From the NCBI GenBank assembly GCA_027858275.1, contig JAQIDA010000227.1, positions 1-15,668 of the forward strand: a stretch of 15,668 bases of DNA, written 5' to 3'. Below are positions 1-8,422 of this stretch, piece by piece. Every line of letters begins with the position of its first letter. Position 1 is the first letter of the stretch. A program made the translations under genes and the position numbers. The DNA is from Candidatus Kapaibacterium sp. (GTDB taxonomy: Bacteria > Bacteroidota > Ignavibacteria > Kapaibacteriales > UBA2268). Below the pieces are notes generated by a model, which worked only from the letters and a program-made list of their open reading frames with translations, was not told where the DNA came from and made no database searches.

Positions 1-29
1 GTTTAAAATCAAGGACTTTCATTCAAGGC

Positions 30-60
30 AAAAAAAAACCCGGCACGCCGGGTTTTTTTA
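30..60. terminator. Bidirectional rho-independent terminator
   Basis: A GC-rich stem CCCGGC/GCCGGG (39-44 and 47-52) with an AC loop is flanked by eight A on the left and seven T on the right. It therefore forms an A-stem-T structure on both strands. It lies 20 bases past the stop of the minus-strand gene ending at 80 and can terminate that gene. It could equally terminate a plus-strand gene entering from outside the window. Positions 1-29 hold nothing else I can identify. Confidence 0.9.
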
Positions 61-79
61 GTGAAATATCGCAGTTTGA

Positions 80-1969
80 TTATTTTCGGACAACCAACTG
101 TTTTACTACTTGAGAACCATTTATATTTAAGACTACAAAATATGTTCCTTGAGCTAATAATGCGGCATCAAATCTAACGGTCTGCATTCCGGAACCGATC
201 TGTGCTGACTGCAAGTCAGATACCACATTACCTTTAATATCGAATAATTTCACATCAACATTATAAACGGCAGATCCGGCAACGTTATATGTGATTGTCG
301 CGTTATCATCTATTGGGTTTGGTGTTACCGTAAAATCAAGTATATTGAAAACTTCAGGTTCAGCACTAGTCGGTACAGCAGAATTGAATACTTCTTGAGT
401 ATTCATGTCTTGCAAGAAAGCAATTGCATAAAGGTTATCAAAATTTTCTACATTGCTGCTTGTACTGTCAAAGCTATAAGTTAATTCTATTACGAATGGC
501 TCATCTGCAGTTAACTTGTCTACTCTAGTCCCTGTACCGCTTGGCAACATTTTTTGTTCTACATCAAAAAATTCTGTTTCGCCGTTTGATGCTCTGTTGT
601 TAACAGTACGAGTTTCATTAATACTGACAAAGGCCCTCATATTAGGCAATTCCATGTCGAATGCAGAAGTTATCGTCAATGTTATAGCAATATCTTTGCC
701 TGAAATTTCCGCATCCATATCTATGTTGACAAAAGCAGGAACGGATAAGGCGTCCTCCATCGTTTGAGCTGTGAAATAATTTGGATTAAGTTTAACAATG
801 CCGTCAACGTGTGTTTCCGGAACTGCACTTACCGCATAGTATGTCCTTCTGAGGCCACCATCTGCGTTGTAGTATTTATCACCGGCACCGGGCCATCTCA
901 TCTGATAATTGACTTTTGTATATTTACCTTCAAATTCCGGTGAAGACAATATACTACCAAGCACTTCATTCCCCGGTTTGCATGGAGGACATGTAGCACT
1001 TGTGAAAACTTCAATCAATGTATTGCGTTCATAAGTTTGTGACTTATCATATATTGTAAGTGGCGCTGTAGCTTCATTGTTTTCTGCTGTTGGATCTTCA
1101 ACTCCGTTGATTAAAGATACCCAAACTTTAAGTGTTCCGACGCCAAGGCTCTCTGTTGTCCAACCCGGGATTGTAAATTGATAGTTTTCATTAAAGGACA
1201 CATTAATATCTGATATTTGAATTGATTGGATTTCCTCATCCTTAAAATGGTATTTCAATTCCACAGAAGTCAAAACATCGGCAGCAACATTTTTTAATAT
1301 CCCCTTAATATCAAGCGGCAATTCACTATTAATATCAGCATAAGCCGGAATTGTGATTCCTTTCATAGCAACATCCAAAGCTTCAAGTGTGTATACTTTA
1401 AAATTGTCGATAAAGAGGGCATTCCCGCCACCCATAGTATTGTTATGCAAAGCAATGTAAATATCAGAATTATCTACACCAAATGACGACAAGTCAATTA
1501 CAACCTGATTCCAATTATCATGGTCAACAGTAGTATGATTTGTCGCGGGGTCTCCGGTATATACAACGGTTGTAAAGTCCTCGACAGCATCGCCGGTTTT
1601 GGAAATCAGAACCTCAAAACTTTCAGGTGCATCACTAATTGTTGCTTCAACGAAAGAAAGCGTAACTGCCTCGCCAACAGTTATTTTAGGAAAAATCGCC
1701 CAGTCATCTGAATTTCCGTTATTGGAATATTTTGACGAGGAAATCAAAGTCATAGATGATGTGAATGACCCATTATCATTATAATATTGCCATGCATGTT
1801 TCATAAAAGTATATGCGTTTGCATTACCATCCAGATCATGTATCTTAATATCTTTTGGGGCTTCTCCGGCAGTGCCTGACTCAAAATCATTTTCATAGTA
1901 AACGGTCTCAGCGCTTACGACTCCAAAAGCCAGCAAAAGACCTAAGTAAAATGTAATAAATTGTCTCAT
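80..1969 (-). CDS. T9SS-secreted protein with Omp28-like thioredoxin domain (CPPC)
   Basis: This is a 629-residue exported protein, probably acting at the cell surface or outside the cell. Residues 1-20 are a signal peptide ending VVSA. Residues about 22-193 look like a MAM/'choice-of-anchor J' jelly roll (opening YYENDFESG, closing ALFIDNFKVY). Residues about 200-307 form an Ig-like/CARDB-type domain. Residues about 312-400 are thioredoxin-like, with EVFTSATCPPCKPGN (Cys327, Cys330) and a likely cis-Pro loop SAVPETHVDG (Pro384). Residues about 410-535 resemble the beta-rich part of Omp28-family proteins. Residues 545-629 are a T9SS sorting domain (TPNPIDDNATITYNV, then LAQGTYFVV and a basic end). 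The CPPC cysteines are the only two in the protein, which points to a dedicated dithiol/disulfide site. The start is the ATG at 1969, the only one that gives an intact signal peptide; I see no clear Shine-Dalgarno. It is transcribed away from a second Omp28-type gene. The domain folds are read from sequence patterns; the substrate is unknown. Confidence 0.88.
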   Translation of the reverse strand: MRQFITFYLGLLLAFGVVSAETVYYENDFESGTAGEAPKDIKIHDLDGNANAYTFMKHAWQYYNDNGSFTSSMTLISSSKYSNNGNSDDWAIFPKITVGEAVTLSFVEATISDAPESFEVLISKTGDAVEDFTTVVYTGDPATNHTTVDHDNWNQVVIDLSSFGVDNSDIYIALHNNTMGGGNALFIDNFKVYTLEALDVAMKGITIPAYADINSELPLDIKGILKNVAADVLTSVELKYHFKDEEIQSIQISDINVSFNENYQFTIPGWTTESLGVGTLKVWVSLINGVEDPTAENNEATAPLTIYDKSQTYERNTLIEVFTSATCPPCKPGNEVLGSILSSPEFEGKYTKVNYQMRWPGAGDKYYNADGGLRRTYYAVSAVPETHVDGIVKLNPNYFTAQTMEDALSVPAFVNIDMDAEISGKDIAITLTITSAFDMELPNMRAFVSINETRTVNNRASNGETEFFDVEQKMLPSGTGTRVDKLTADEPFVIELTYSFDSTSSNVENFDNLYAIAFLQDMNTQEVFNSAVPTSAEPEVFNILDFTVTPNPIDDNATITYNVAGSAVYNVDVKLFDIKGNVVSDLQSAQIGSGMQTVRFDAALLAQGTYFVVLNINGSQVVKQLVVRK

Positions 1970-2012
1970 AAAAAATCCAAAAAATGTTAAAAATTAATAA
2001 TACTCTAATTAA

Positions 2013-2027
2013 TCCTATAATATAGGA
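2013..2027. promoter_or_regulatory. Perfect palindrome in divergent intergenic region (possible operator)
   Basis: TCCTATAATATAGGA is a 15-bp perfect palindrome with 7-bp arms and one central base. It sits 44 bases upstream of the minus-strand start at 1969 and 149 bases upstream of the plus-strand start at 2177. This is a plausible place for a shared regulator of the two Omp28-type genes. It is AT-rich, so chance is possible; no regulator is identified. Confidence 0.35.
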
Positions 2028-2092
2028 AATTTTTTATTCATTTCTATTTAATGAAGAGTGACCGGGTTATAAAATTAATTATGAACATTAAT

Positions 2093-2100
2093 TAACTTTG
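2093..2100 (+). promoter_or_regulatory. Possible Bacteroidota-type -7 promoter box
   Basis: TAACTTTG matches the TAnnTTTG -7 consensus of Bacteroidota housekeeping promoters. It would give a 5' leader of about 70 bases for the gene starting at 2177. I do not see a clear -33 TTTG element at the expected distance. The box overlaps an AT-rich inverted repeat (TTAATTA at 2075-2081, TAATTAA at 2089-2095). Confidence 0.3.
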
Positions 2101-2176
2101 CCGCTTTGTAAAAAATATCTATCTTGGCTGTTTATAATTAGTTAATACTTATTTATTAAATGAACGGAAAGATATT

Positions 2177-4267
2177 ATGAAAAGAATATTTACACTACTG
2201 ACTATCGCTTTCACATTGAGCTTTATCGGTCAAATGACAGCACAGGATCTCGTTAGCACTGATCCTTCCAACAGAAACGGTATTTTGGAAGAATACACAG
2301 GTATTTATTGTGGGTATTGCCCACAAGGTCACGCTATCGCAAAACAATTGATGACAGATAACCCCGGCAGATTTTTCGCAATCAACATTCACGAAGGTGG
2401 ATATGCTGTACCTCAGGCCGGATCAGGACATCCTGATTTTAGAACTCCATGGGGCAAAGCACTTTTAGACCTTGCAGGCGTTACAGGATTCCCAATGGGT
2501 TCAATTAACAGAGAAGTTTTTCTTGCGGGCAAAACAGCTATGAGCCGCGGCGATTGGGCCACCTATGCAACTCAGGTTATGAGCGAAGCATCTCCGGTAA
2601 ATATCGGCGCAAAAGCATCTTGGATAACCAGTAAAACCGTAAAAGTTGAAGTTGAACTTTATTTTACAGCTGACGCACCTGCCGATAATCTACTTAATGC
2701 TGTTTTGCTTGAAAGTGGCGTGATTGGTTACCAAGCAAGTGGCGGAGAAGACTATGAGCATAATCACATTCTCAGAAGTATGAGCAGCCAATGGGGCGAG
2801 ACAGTCGAAGAATCTGCTGCAGGTACACTTGTTAAAAGAGATATATATATTAATGTGTTAGACAAAGTTGACCCGTGGACATCAAATTTTGATGTTGTTG
2901 TATATCTTACAAAAGCAGACAGACAATACATCTATACAGGTATTCAGGTTGAACTTGGCAATGATGCTCCTATGGCCACATCTGTAATAACAGGTGCAGC
3001 AGAAACTCTTGACTTCACCAAAGACGGAGAGTCAAAAGAAGCATCAGCAAATCTTTCTAATATTTCTGCAAATGATATCACTTTTGTCTTGAGCCTTGAA
3101 AAATCTGAAACAGTTCCTTCTGATTGGTCTGCGGAAATTACTTCTCATACAGAAACAGAAGTTGTTGTTCCTGCCGGAACAGATATTGATGTAACTTTCT
3201 CTGTTACTCAGGGTAACACTCAAGGATTCGGTATTGTAACTCTGAATGCAGCTGAAAAAATTACTGAATTTAACTATGAAGAACCAAACTTATTCAAGAA
3301 ACTCGTTGTTTCAACAGGCTTTGAACAATTGTTCATTAATCGGGCCGGCAGTAACTCTGTAATTGCCCCAGCATTAGCAGGCAGCGATTATAGTAATATT
3401 ATGAGTCTTCCTCTTGAGATATTTGAATTAGGAGCATCACAGTTTACTAATTTGAATACCATTCTCATGGATTATGGTGTAGGCAGTGGTTTTACACAAG
3501 CAACTTACGATGCTGTTGCAGCATTAGTACAAAATGGTGCGGATATGGTTGTTTTAGGTGAAGGTACTTCAAGCATTTTAGGTTCATTAGGCGCTAAAGT
3601 AAAAGGATATTGTAAACACGGATACACAACAGATTATGTCGATTTTAACATTATCGGTTATGACGATGATCCTATCACAGGCGGATATAACACGAATATT
3701 GTTTCTCGTCTGCCGGGCGGTTCATTTATGACAATCTTCTCAATAACCAACGAAACAACAACAAGCCCAATTTTAAGATTTGCTGATGCTGGTCAGTATT
3801 TCACAATCGTAAACAACCAACGTGTTGATCATCCAATGTCTGCTGAAGAAGGAATTTTTGGTCTTCGTTTTGAAAATGGCGACCAGAAAATTGTTTATTT
3901 AACAGAAACATTAAGTTTGATCAAGGATCCGACAACAGTATCAGCTGTGGCAGACAGAATTCTTGCATACGTTGCAGGTCTTGTCTCAGTCGAAGAATTC
4001 GACGCTTATTTCAGCAACATGACAGCAGCTCCGAATCCGTTCGCAGCTTCTACAACAGTTGAATTCAACATGACTTCAGCAGCAGTTGCCGATATGTCAA
4101 TCGTTGACGCATCCGGAACTCTTGTAAAAGATTTGGGCAGCAAAACTTTGGCACAAGGTCAGAACATCGAAACAATTAATTCCGACAATTTGGCTTCAGG
4201 TTTATACTTCTTCGTAGTAAAAACAGGAACTCAGACACAGCAGATTAAACTGGTTATCAGCAAATAA
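2177..4267 (+). CDS. T9SS-secreted Omp28-family protein with thioredoxin-like CGYC domain
   Basis: This is a 696-residue exported protein. Residues 1-22 are a signal peptide (cleavage after MTA). Residues about 30-135 form an Omp28-type thioredoxin-like domain: LEEYTGIYCGYCPQGH carries Cys45 and Cys48, and GVTGFPMGSINR has the cis-Pro-like Pro106. Residues about 140-262 are the following Omp28 beta domain, with the typical YEHNHILRS and WGE. Residues about 270-365 look Ig-like. Residues about 375-602 resemble a class I glutamine-amidotransferase-like Rossmann module (ILMDYGVGSGFTQATYDA, NGADMVVLGEG, KIVYLTETLSLI), but I see no clear catalytic triad. Residues about 614-696 are a T9SS sorting domain (APNPFAASTTVEFNM, LASGLYFFVV). 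The start ATG follows a weak purine-rich GGAAAG. It is divergent from the other Omp28-type gene and is followed by a strong terminator, so it is probably transcribed alone. It probably acts outside the cell in thiol redox or adhesion; the true role is unknown. Confidence 0.9.
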   Translation: MKRIFTLLTIAFTLSFIGQMTAQDLVSTDPSNRNGILEEYTGIYCGYCPQGHAIAKQLMTDNPGRFFAINIHEGGYAVPQAGSGHPDFRTPWGKALLDLAGVTGFPMGSINREVFLAGKTAMSRGDWATYATQVMSEASPVNIGAKASWITSKTVKVEVELYFTADAPADNLLNAVLLESGVIGYQASGGEDYEHNHILRSMSSQWGETVEESAAGTLVKRDIYINVLDKVDPWTSNFDVVVYLTKADRQYIYTGIQVELGNDAPMATSVITGAAETLDFTKDGESKEASANLSNISANDITFVLSLEKSETVPSDWSAEITSHTETEVVVPAGTDIDVTFSVTQGNTQGFGIVTLNAAEKITEFNYEEPNLFKKLVVSTGFEQLFINRAGSNSVIAPALAGSDYSNIMSLPLEIFELGASQFTNLNTILMDYGVGSGFTQATYDAVAALVQNGADMVVLGEGTSSILGSLGAKVKGYCKHGYTTDYVDFNIIGYDDDPITGGYNTNIVSRLPGGSFMTIFSITNETTTSPILRFADAGQYFTIVNNQRVDHPMSAEEGIFGLRFENGDQKIVYLTETLSLIKDPTTVSAVADRILAYVAGLVSVEEFDAYFSNMTAAPNPFAASTTVEFNMTSAAVADMSIVDASGTLVKDLGSKTLAQGQNIETINSDNLASGLYFFVVKTGTQTQQIKLVISK

Positions 4268-4294
4268 TCTCTCGTCGAAATTTGATTTCATACA

Positions 4295-4332
4295 ACAACA
4301 GCCGGAAAATTCTTTTCCGGCTGTTGTTTTTT
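4295..4332 (+). terminator. Rho-independent terminator
   Basis: A 15-bp perfect stem (ACAACAGCCGGAAAA at 4295-4309 and its complement at 4313-4327) has a 3-base loop and is followed by a T run to 4332. It lies 27 bases past the stop codon at 4267. It separates the Omp28-type gene from the next plus-strand gene, which therefore needs its own promoter. Confidence 0.93.
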
Positions 4333-4337
4333 ATATA

Positions 4338-4362
4338 AATTGCTTTTTATTATGAAGCAATT
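4338..4362. promoter_or_regulatory. Inverted repeat upstream of the secreted two-domain protein gene
   Basis: AATTGCTT (4338-4345) and AAGCAATT (4355-4362) form 8-bp arms around a 9-base spacer. The repeat lies right after the upstream terminator and 36 bases before the preferred start at 4399, so it falls in the only space available for that gene's promoter. It may be an operator or an RNA hairpin. The evidence is symmetry and position only. Confidence 0.3.
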
Positions 4363-4398
4363 ACAATTATTAATTTGAACAATCGTGATCTGACATAC

Positions 4399-5439
4399 AT
4401 GACAAACAAGATATATATACTGATTCTCGCAACGATTTTTTCGTTCAACCTCTGCACGGCACAGGATACGGCTGACAGTTTAGCTAATTCGGATTCACTT
4501 AAGATTCCGCCAAAAACCCGTTTGCTGGTAGCGAGGATACAACTTGGTCATAAAACAGAAGACATTAGGCTCACAAAAGTGCAGGCCGCATTGAACTTCG
4601 CCTCGTATTTGTCAAGACTGTTTGAGATTATTCCGGCCGCTGCGAGTGACTCAATGAGCGTAGTGCTGAAAAATGAAAATTTACAACCGACCGCTAAAGT
4701 AATTTCAGAAAGACTCGGCGCCGACCGCATTGTTTTTGTCAATGTCAATCGTATCGCCAATATGCTGCGAGTGGATCTCAGCTTGGTGAATCCTCTCAGC
4801 CCAATGCAAAAAGCTCAGGGAACCGGCTACGCTCTAATACGCCATAGATTCGAGAAAACCGGCGAATTGATGTATGACCCCGCCTTACTTATCGCCTGCC
4901 AAAGAGCTTTGGCTTCAGCTGAAAATGACAAAATCATGTTCTTTTTCGCAAAGGACAAATTCAAAGTATTTCCTGCAGAACCTTTGGTTGTGGGCGGTTT
5001 GGAATTCGTGAACGACCCTGCGGAGAAAGAATGGAAATTGTTCGGGGAAAAAGAAAGAGCTGAATTTGGCAAAGATCTAACACAAAGCATGTTCGAAGCC
5101 GCAATCGATGCCCCCTATTATGCCGTATACGATCCTGAGACAAGAGATTCCGTTTTCGCCGTGTATAATCTCTATTTAATTGAAAACTGCCGTGCGCCGT
5201 CAATTGTAGAAATTGATGCCCTAAACAAATTTCAAGTGAAAAAATATCTTACCGGTAAACTTATTCGTACTCCGGAAGGCGCGACAATTGAGATTAGTCT
5301 TTGTGATATTCGCGGAACAAAACTATACGTTATCAAAACAGAATCCGCGGAGTTTAAAACAGACGCGATTGATATTCTGGAAACAATAGCAGCGGAGCTT
5401 GTGAAAAAGATTCTTGATATTAAAGACAGTGATTCTTGA
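4399..5439 (+). CDS. Secreted protein with two TolB-N/LpoB-like domains
   Basis: This is an exported protein of 346 residues if the ATG at 4399 is used. An in-frame TTG at 4375 would add eight polar residues ahead of the signal peptide, so I prefer the ATG. The signal peptide is MTNKIYILILATIFSFNLC with cleavage near CTA/QD; the Cys lacks a good lipobox. Residues about 39-140 run LLVARIQL, then a helix-rich part, SRLFEIIP, then a helix leading to LGADRIVFVNVNRI and MLRVDLSLVN. This is the pattern of CsgG/TolB-N/LpoB-like alpha-beta domains. Residues about 195-338 seem to repeat it: LVVGGLEF, YYAVYDPETRDSV, VKKYLTGKLIR, ATIEISLCDIRG, then a C-terminal helix. These relatives usually act in the periplasm or at the outer membrane as parts of larger complexes. 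It ends 15 bases from the convergent protease gene, with no hairpin between. The domain assignment is an inference from sequence rhythm; no precise function is claimed. Confidence 0.8.
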   Translation: MTNKIYILILATIFSFNLCTAQDTADSLANSDSLKIPPKTRLLVARIQLGHKTEDIRLTKVQAALNFASYLSRLFEIIPAAASDSMSVVLKNENLQPTAKVISERLGADRIVFVNVNRIANMLRVDLSLVNPLSPMQKAQGTGYALIRHRFEKTGELMYDPALLIACQRALASAENDKIMFFFAKDKFKVFPAEPLVVGGLEFVNDPAEKEWKLFGEKERAEFGKDLTQSMFEAAIDAPYYAVYDPETRDSVFAVYNLYLIENCRAPSIVEIDALNKFQVKKYLTGKLIRTPEGATIEISLCDIRGTKLYVIKTESAEFKTDAIDILETIAAELVKKILDIKDSDS

Positions 5440-5454
5440 CTTTAATTATCCGAA

Positions 5455-8334
5455 TTATCTCACTATCTCAAACGCCTGAATAATACTTCCCGTAAAAGTA
5501 TATATCTCCAGATAATATCTGCCGATCGCAAGATTTTGTAAATTATACGATTCTTTATGATGCCCGTAAATTTTAAAGTTCTTATCAACAAGAACCGCAA
5601 CTTTTTGACCGAGGGAATTGTAGACGTATATACTGATATATTTTTCCTCACTAATCGAGTACTCAATATTAATCACATCGTCCGCCGGGTTGGGATATAG
5701 TGACATTAATGTGTCGTTTGTCGCGACCGGCATGTATTTAGAGTCAGCTATTCCGATTTCCTTTGCTTTGATGCGCGAAAGATCTGATTGCTCCCTCAAC
5801 CCAGTCAGATTATCCGCGACGAAAATGCTCATCACAATTTTCACACTGTCAGCTGCCGGCAATTGAATCGGTCCGGCAGCAATTACTGTCGAAACATCTG
5901 TTATATTAGAGACTGAACGAGCAACACCGCCCGACATCATCCGCCATTTTTCCGCATCCTCAAAGCTGTCCCAAACGCCCGGATTGTCATATCCGACGCC
6001 GTCGTTATCAACAGCAAAGAAATTCAAAGCTTGCTCGGATAAGAGAGACATACCGATTTGCGGAAGACTGTCCGTAGTTGCGTTTTTGACGTAAGCCAGC
6101 CCCGTTAATTTATCGAAAGTTGCTACATTGTTGTAGCCCTGGGGGCCTAAGTCCCAGTCCCCGTAAAGTGCGACACAGAGCGAGTCGAAATCAGCGCCGC
6201 TGACATTGACAACATTATACTCAATTATTATATAATTTCGGTCCGGCTCTTTGTCAAATTGATATACCGTCTGCCTGACCTTCACACCAACCGGCCGCTG
6301 AAGCAGCGGTTTTTCCCGGAAATTAACATTGCCTTCCTGAGCCGCAAACAGCCCGGGTTTAGAAATTGCGAATACACTATCGGACTGAAAATCATTGTTT
6401 TTGACTTTTGCGTATATTCGAGCGACATCAGACACTCTGTTATATCCCGAGGCTATCATCAATGCCCCTTCATAGAGCAGATTGTTCCCGTCGAGATAAC
6501 GGAAACCGCTTCCTTGGGTATTTGCCGGATAGTCGTTGTAAGCGATATTTCCCCGGCTGTTGAAAGTGACGCTTAGATTGTTGGCGGTCATTGTTTTGTA
6601 TGAGGGGCGAAGAGTAATCGGAATAAAGTGTGTGCCTATCTTGTCGTCCCCGTCATAAATTTTTATGTAGATTGATTTTTCACTGTCCGTGCTGATGTTC
6701 GAAGGTACCGTGAAAGTTAATCTTGTCGCGGGAGTCAGACTTTCCAAAGTGTACATTGCGCCGACAAGAATTTCATTTTGATCAAAATCAATTAAGTCAG
6801 CTTCTGAAAAATTAGCGACAACTCTGATATTCTCCGACGGAGCAAGCACGTTTAGCAATTCAATTTCAATTTCAATTTTTTCACCGAGCTCATAAGCAGC
6901 ATCGCCGTTCTCGTCAATTATAGTATAATCCTCTATTATAACAGATCTTGGATTTGTGAGTTCCACGGCTTTCAGCGCGTTAATTCTTCCGCTGCCGATC
7001 AACCCGTAAAACGCCGGATTGATATTATTTATATCATCCGTGCCGAGCTTCAGATGTTCTGCAAGTTGAACCGGACTGTAATCAGGATATACAATTTTCA
7101 AGATTGCCGCGATTCCGACGACAACCGGCGTTGCCATAGAAGTTCCGTCCCAAGCAGCATAATTATTCAAAGGCAGAGTCGACATAATATTATCACCCGG
7201 AGCAGACAGGTCGACAGTTTCGTCGTAATTAGAAAAAGTCGTTTTCCGATCTTCCTTATCCGTCGCGGCGACGGAAATTGAATTTCCGTAAGAAGCAGGA
7301 TAAGACCTCCTGTGGTCAAAGTCGTTGCCTGCCGCCCCTATTATCAAAGCCCCGAGCTTTTCTGCGGCTATTACGATTTCCTCTTCTGCCTCGGATTTGG
7401 TCGTGCTGACCCAGGAGCAATTAATAATCTCCGCGCCGAGTACAGCAGCGTACAGAATGCCTTGGTATGAGTTATGCACACTTGTGCTCGTCGGATTGTC
7501 CTTTCCGATTTTAACAGGAATAATTTTCACAAAATCGGCAATTCCTGCGATTCCGATTTCGTTATTAGTCAGAGCTGCGATAACGCCGGATATATGAGTC
7601 CCGTGACCATGTCCGGGATATGGATCATTGTCATAACCCGGCTCAACAGAGGACATAAAATCCCATCCACGCCAATCATCGATAAAACCGTTGTCATCGT
7701 CATCAATCCCGTTAGATTTTTTATCGTTTCCGTCGAAGTCGAGTCCGTTCTCGCCGGGATTTTCATACATCTGACCTTTTAGGTCTTCATGATCGTAATC
7801 AACTCCGGTATCTACAACTCCCACAAGCACTGTGCGTTGAGGATTGATCAATTCCAATGCTTCAAATACTTTTGTTGTACCCAAATAGTATTGATCTTTG
7901 AACAGTGAGTCGTTAGGAGTAACACTGAATTTATGAATTGGCACGGGCTCGGCATAAATTACGTCCGGTCTCGAACTGAGTTTTCCGCAAGCCGCCTGCG
8001 GGTCTATATCGGATTCATATTCAATATCACAGATCATGTAGAGCGATGAGACTTGGTCGTAAGCAGAACGATACATCTTGTTTTTATCAAGCTTACGAGT
8101 ATACGCGCGAATCAAGCCGGGATTAATAAAGGAAGAAGATTTATGCTTGCCGAGAAGACGTACAAACTCTTCAATTTGTCCCTTGCTTGCTCCGGTTTGC
8201 CATGATTGAGCGATATCTGATCCGGTTAGGAATTTCACCCTCAAACGATGTTCTTCATATCCACGGTCAGCACGAACACAGATCGAACCCATAAACACGA
8301 TAACAAATATAACAGCAGTAAATATAGTTTTCAT
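5455..8334 (-). CDS. Subtilisin-like (S8) serine protease secreted by T9SS
   Basis: This is a 959-residue secreted protease counted from the ATG at 8334. A TTG at 8361 would add nine residues before a good signal peptide (MKTIFTAVIFVIVFMGSICVR) and has little support. GAAAGA sits directly before the ATG. Residues about 25-135 are a fervidolysin/I9-like propeptide. The S8 catalytic core spans about 150-460: Asp175 (VGVVDTGVDYDHEDL), His244 (GHGHGTHISG), oxyanion Asn337 (GAAGND) and Ser399 (DGTSMATP). A D-rich GIDDDDNGFIDDWRGWDF segment (about 209-226) is typical of bacterial subtilases with calcium-binding loops. The triad is complete, so activity is expected after propeptide removal. About 410 residues of beta-rich sequence follow; parts look Ig-like and the rest is not recognised. 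Residues about 877-959 are a T9SS sorting domain (SLYPNPADDVINIEYSI, LAIGRYYLEI). It probably digests extracellular protein or processes surface proteins. It is divergent from the ABC ATPase gene. Confidence 0.93.
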   Translation of the reverse strand: MKTIFTAVIFVIVFMGSICVRADRGYEEHRLRVKFLTGSDIAQSWQTGASKGQIEEFVRLLGKHKSSSFINPGLIRAYTRKLDKNKMYRSAYDQVSSLYMICDIEYESDIDPQAACGKLSSRPDVIYAEPVPIHKFSVTPNDSLFKDQYYLGTTKVFEALELINPQRTVLVGVVDTGVDYDHEDLKGQMYENPGENGLDFDGNDKKSNGIDDDDNGFIDDWRGWDFMSSVEPGYDNDPYPGHGHGTHISGVIAALTNNEIGIAGIADFVKIIPVKIGKDNPTSTSVHNSYQGILYAAVLGAEIINCSWVSTTKSEAEEEIVIAAEKLGALIIGAAGNDFDHRRSYPASYGNSISVAATDKEDRKTTFSNYDETVDLSAPGDNIMSTLPLNNYAAWDGTSMATPVVVGIAAILKIVYPDYSPVQLAEHLKLGTDDINNINPAFYGLIGSGRINALKAVELTNPRSVIIEDYTIIDENGDAAYELGEKIEIEIELLNVLAPSENIRVVANFSEADLIDFDQNEILVGAMYTLESLTPATRLTFTVPSNISTDSEKSIYIKIYDGDDKIGTHFIPITLRPSYKTMTANNLSVTFNSRGNIAYNDYPANTQGSGFRYLDGNNLLYEGALMIASGYNRVSDVARIYAKVKNNDFQSDSVFAISKPGLFAAQEGNVNFREKPLLQRPVGVKVRQTVYQFDKEPDRNYIIIEYNVVNVSGADFDSLCVALYGDWDLGPQGYNNVATFDKLTGLAYVKNATTDSLPQIGMSLLSEQALNFFAVDNDGVGYDNPGVWDSFEDAEKWRMMSGGVARSVSNITDVSTVIAAGPIQLPAADSVKIVMSIFVADNLTGLREQSDLSRIKAKEIGIADSKYMPVATNDTLMSLYPNPADDVINIEYSISEEKYISIYVYNSLGQKVAVLVDKNFKIYGHHKESYNLQNLAIGRYYLEIYTFTGSIIQAFEIVR

Positions 8335-8422
8335 TCTTTCGCTCAGATAAAAGTAAAGCAAATTATGTTTGCTCTAATATACGATATTCCTGTATGAAAA
8401 TTATAATTATAAGGGTCAAACA

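Noticed and set aside
4352..4378. Eight-codon ORF (MKQLQLLI) as a leader peptide
   Set aside because: Too short, no ribosome-binding site, and it overlaps an inverted repeat; nothing supports translation.
4375..4398. TTG start adding eight residues to the two-domain secreted protein
   Set aside because: It places polar residues before the signal peptide; the ATG at 4399 gives a normal signal peptide.
5440..5454. A terminator between the convergent secreted protein and protease genes
   Set aside because: The 15-base gap has no hairpin or T run on either strand.
8335..8361. TTG start for the subtilase at 8361
   Set aside because: The ATG at 8334 has a purine-rich sequence just upstream and begins a standard signal peptide.
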